Source: JBQCEE01 sp051960575
Lineage (GTDB): Bacteria > Actinomycetota > Actinomycetes > Mycobacteriales > Jatrophihabitantaceae
Direction: 5' to 3'
Assembly: GCF_051960575.1 (NCBI RefSeq)
Contig: NZ_JBQCEE010000219.1
Location: 1 to 5,735, forward strand
Length of the DNA stretch: 5,735 bases
The position numbers and the translations under genes are program-made. Positions 5,061 to 5,735 of the stretch are shown here, in pieces. Position 1 is the first letter of the stretch, and each line of letters starts with the position of its first letter. The notes beneath the pieces were generated by a model. It was not told where the DNA came from. It saw nothing but the letters and a program-made list of their open reading frames with translations, and made no database searches.

Positions 5061-5735
5061 ATGGCAGCGCCGACCAGCACCGAGCGCGCGGGACGCGACA
5101 GGCAGCGGCCCCTCGCGGGGAACCGCGACTTCGCGATCCTCTGGCTCGGCGACATGGTGTCCGAGCTCGGGTCGGCGATGTCGATGCTGGTCTTCCCGCT
5201 GCTCGGGTACGCGCTCAGTCACTCGACGACGCAGGCCGCACTGGCGACGACCGCGTTCTACGCCGCCGGAACGCTCGTGCGGCTGCCCGCGGGGGCGCTG
5301 GTCGACCGGTGGTCGCGACGCCAGGTGCTGCTGCTCAGCAACCTCGCGTCGGCGACCGTGCTCGGCCTGCTCGCCGTGCTGATCGCAGTCGGCTCGGCGA
5401 CGATCACCCTGCTCGTCGTCGCCGGCGTGCTCGCGGGCGTCGCCGAGACCTTCTTCTCGCCGGCCGCGTCGGCCTCGCTGCGCGCGGTCGTCCGTCCCGA
5501 GCACCTCGCCGCGGCCTACACGCGCATGCAGGCGCGGCACCACGTCGCGTCGCTCATCGGCCCGCCGCTCGGCGGCGCGCTGTTCGCGGTCGCCGCCTCG
5601 CTGCCGTTCACCGTCGACGCGGTCACCTTCGCCGCGTTCGCCGTCGCCACCGGGTTCCTGCGCACGCCGCTGCCCGCACCGGGCGCGCCCGGGCCGCGGC
5701 GGCTGCGCGCCGACGTGCTCGACGGCCTGCGCTTC
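5061..5735 (+). CDS. MFS_3-type drug/metabolite efflux transporter, N-terminal half (3' end cut off by window edge)
   Basis: The first 225 residues of a major facilitator superfamily exporter, resembling the MFS_3/EntS-like proton antiporters that expel drugs, siderophores or other small molecules across the inner membrane. Following a hydrophilic start, the family opening NRDFAILWLGDMVSELGSAMSMLVFPLLGYALS lies at 21-53. The MFS motif-A-type loop GALVDRWSRR is at 78-87. The helix-3/4 segment with AGVLAGVAETFFSPAASASLRAVV is at 121-144, and the helix-5 motif SLIGPPLGGALF is at 164-175. About six membrane helices fit in this part, so roughly half the protein is missing; the frame is open to the last base. 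I use the ATG at 5061. The in-frame GTG at 5052 is a real alternative because it lies 4 nt after AGGGGG (13 nt for the ATG), and would add only VIA. Substrate unknown. It diverges from the MmpS-like gene. Confidence 0.88.
   Translation, partial: MAAPTSTERAGRDRQRPLAGNRDFAILWLGDMVSELGSAMSMLVFPLLGYALSHSTTQAALATTAFYAAGTLVRLPAGALVDRWSRRQVLLLSNLASATVLGLLAVLIAVGSATITLLVVAGVLAGVAETFFSPAASASLRAVVRPEHLAAAYTRMQARHHVASLIGPPLGGALFAVAASLPFTVDAVTFAAFAVATGFLRTPLPAPGAPGPRRLRADVLDGLRF

Noticed and set aside
4199..5155. 318-codon minus-strand open frame in another frame over the membrane protein
   Set aside because: Low-complexity Arg/Ala/Pro product. The frame ending at 4243 has the membrane helix, basic cluster and ordered domain.
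4782..5543. 253-codon minus-strand open frame running into the MFS gene
   Set aside because: It is antisense to clear MFS helices and motif A, and its product is Arg/His/Gly-rich without hydrophobic or family features.
1..5735. A new defence, CRISPR, mobile or biosynthetic system
   Set aside because: There are no repeat-spacer arrays, transposase or integrase, terminal repeats, tRNA-like attachment sites or clustered unknown genes. Every gene belongs to, or at least resembles, a familiar family.

Overview
The window comes from a very GC-rich bacterium, almost certainly an actinomycete (Actinomycetota). Support comes from the strong G/C preference at third codon positions, frequent GTG starts, an AfsR/SARP-type regulator of the kind common in actinomycetes, and an RNase PH that begins with the actinobacterial-looking stretch VTRPDGRAADQLRP. 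Order and genus cannot be fixed from this sequence.

Layout, left to right. (1) Bases 1-1752, plus strand: the C-terminal part of a large AfsR/BTAD/LuxR-like regulatory ATPase (COG3903-type), cut by the left edge. Only the winged-helix segment after the NTPase and the helical TPR-like region are present. (2) Bases 1753-1859: a 107-bp gap holding an imperfect 17-bp inverted repeat and a TAGGGT -10-like hexamer just before the next gene. (3) Bases 1860-3175, plus: rph (RNase PH) and rdgB (dITP/XTP pyrophosphatase), joined by a GTGA stop/start overlap. (4) Bases 3186-4241, plus: a zinc-dependent medium-chain alcohol dehydrogenase of the CAD/YahK type. (5) Bases 4243-4965, minus: a single-pass membrane protein with a proline-rich cytoplasmic tail and an MmpS-like external domain. 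Its stop codon is one base from that of the dehydrogenase. (6) Bases 4966-5060: a short divergent gap. (7) Base 5061 to the right edge, plus: the first half of an MFS_3-type efflux transporter.

rph and rdgB are a common actinobacterial housekeeping pair: RNase PH trims tRNA 3' ends and RdgB removes non-canonical purine nucleotides from the dNTP/NTP pool. The dehydrogenase follows rdgB by 10 bp and may be partly co-transcribed, but it has its own -10-like hexamer and no obvious functional link. The membrane protein and the transporter diverge from a shared short gap.

I found no mobile element, CRISPR array, RNA gene or recognisable new defence or biosynthetic system. The items worth a second look are mostly regulatory: two possible leaderless starts, an intergenic dyad, and a hairpin buried in coding sequence at a convergent junction. 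There are also a G8 tract in the membrane protein gene, an RdgB substitution, and an anomalous left edge.
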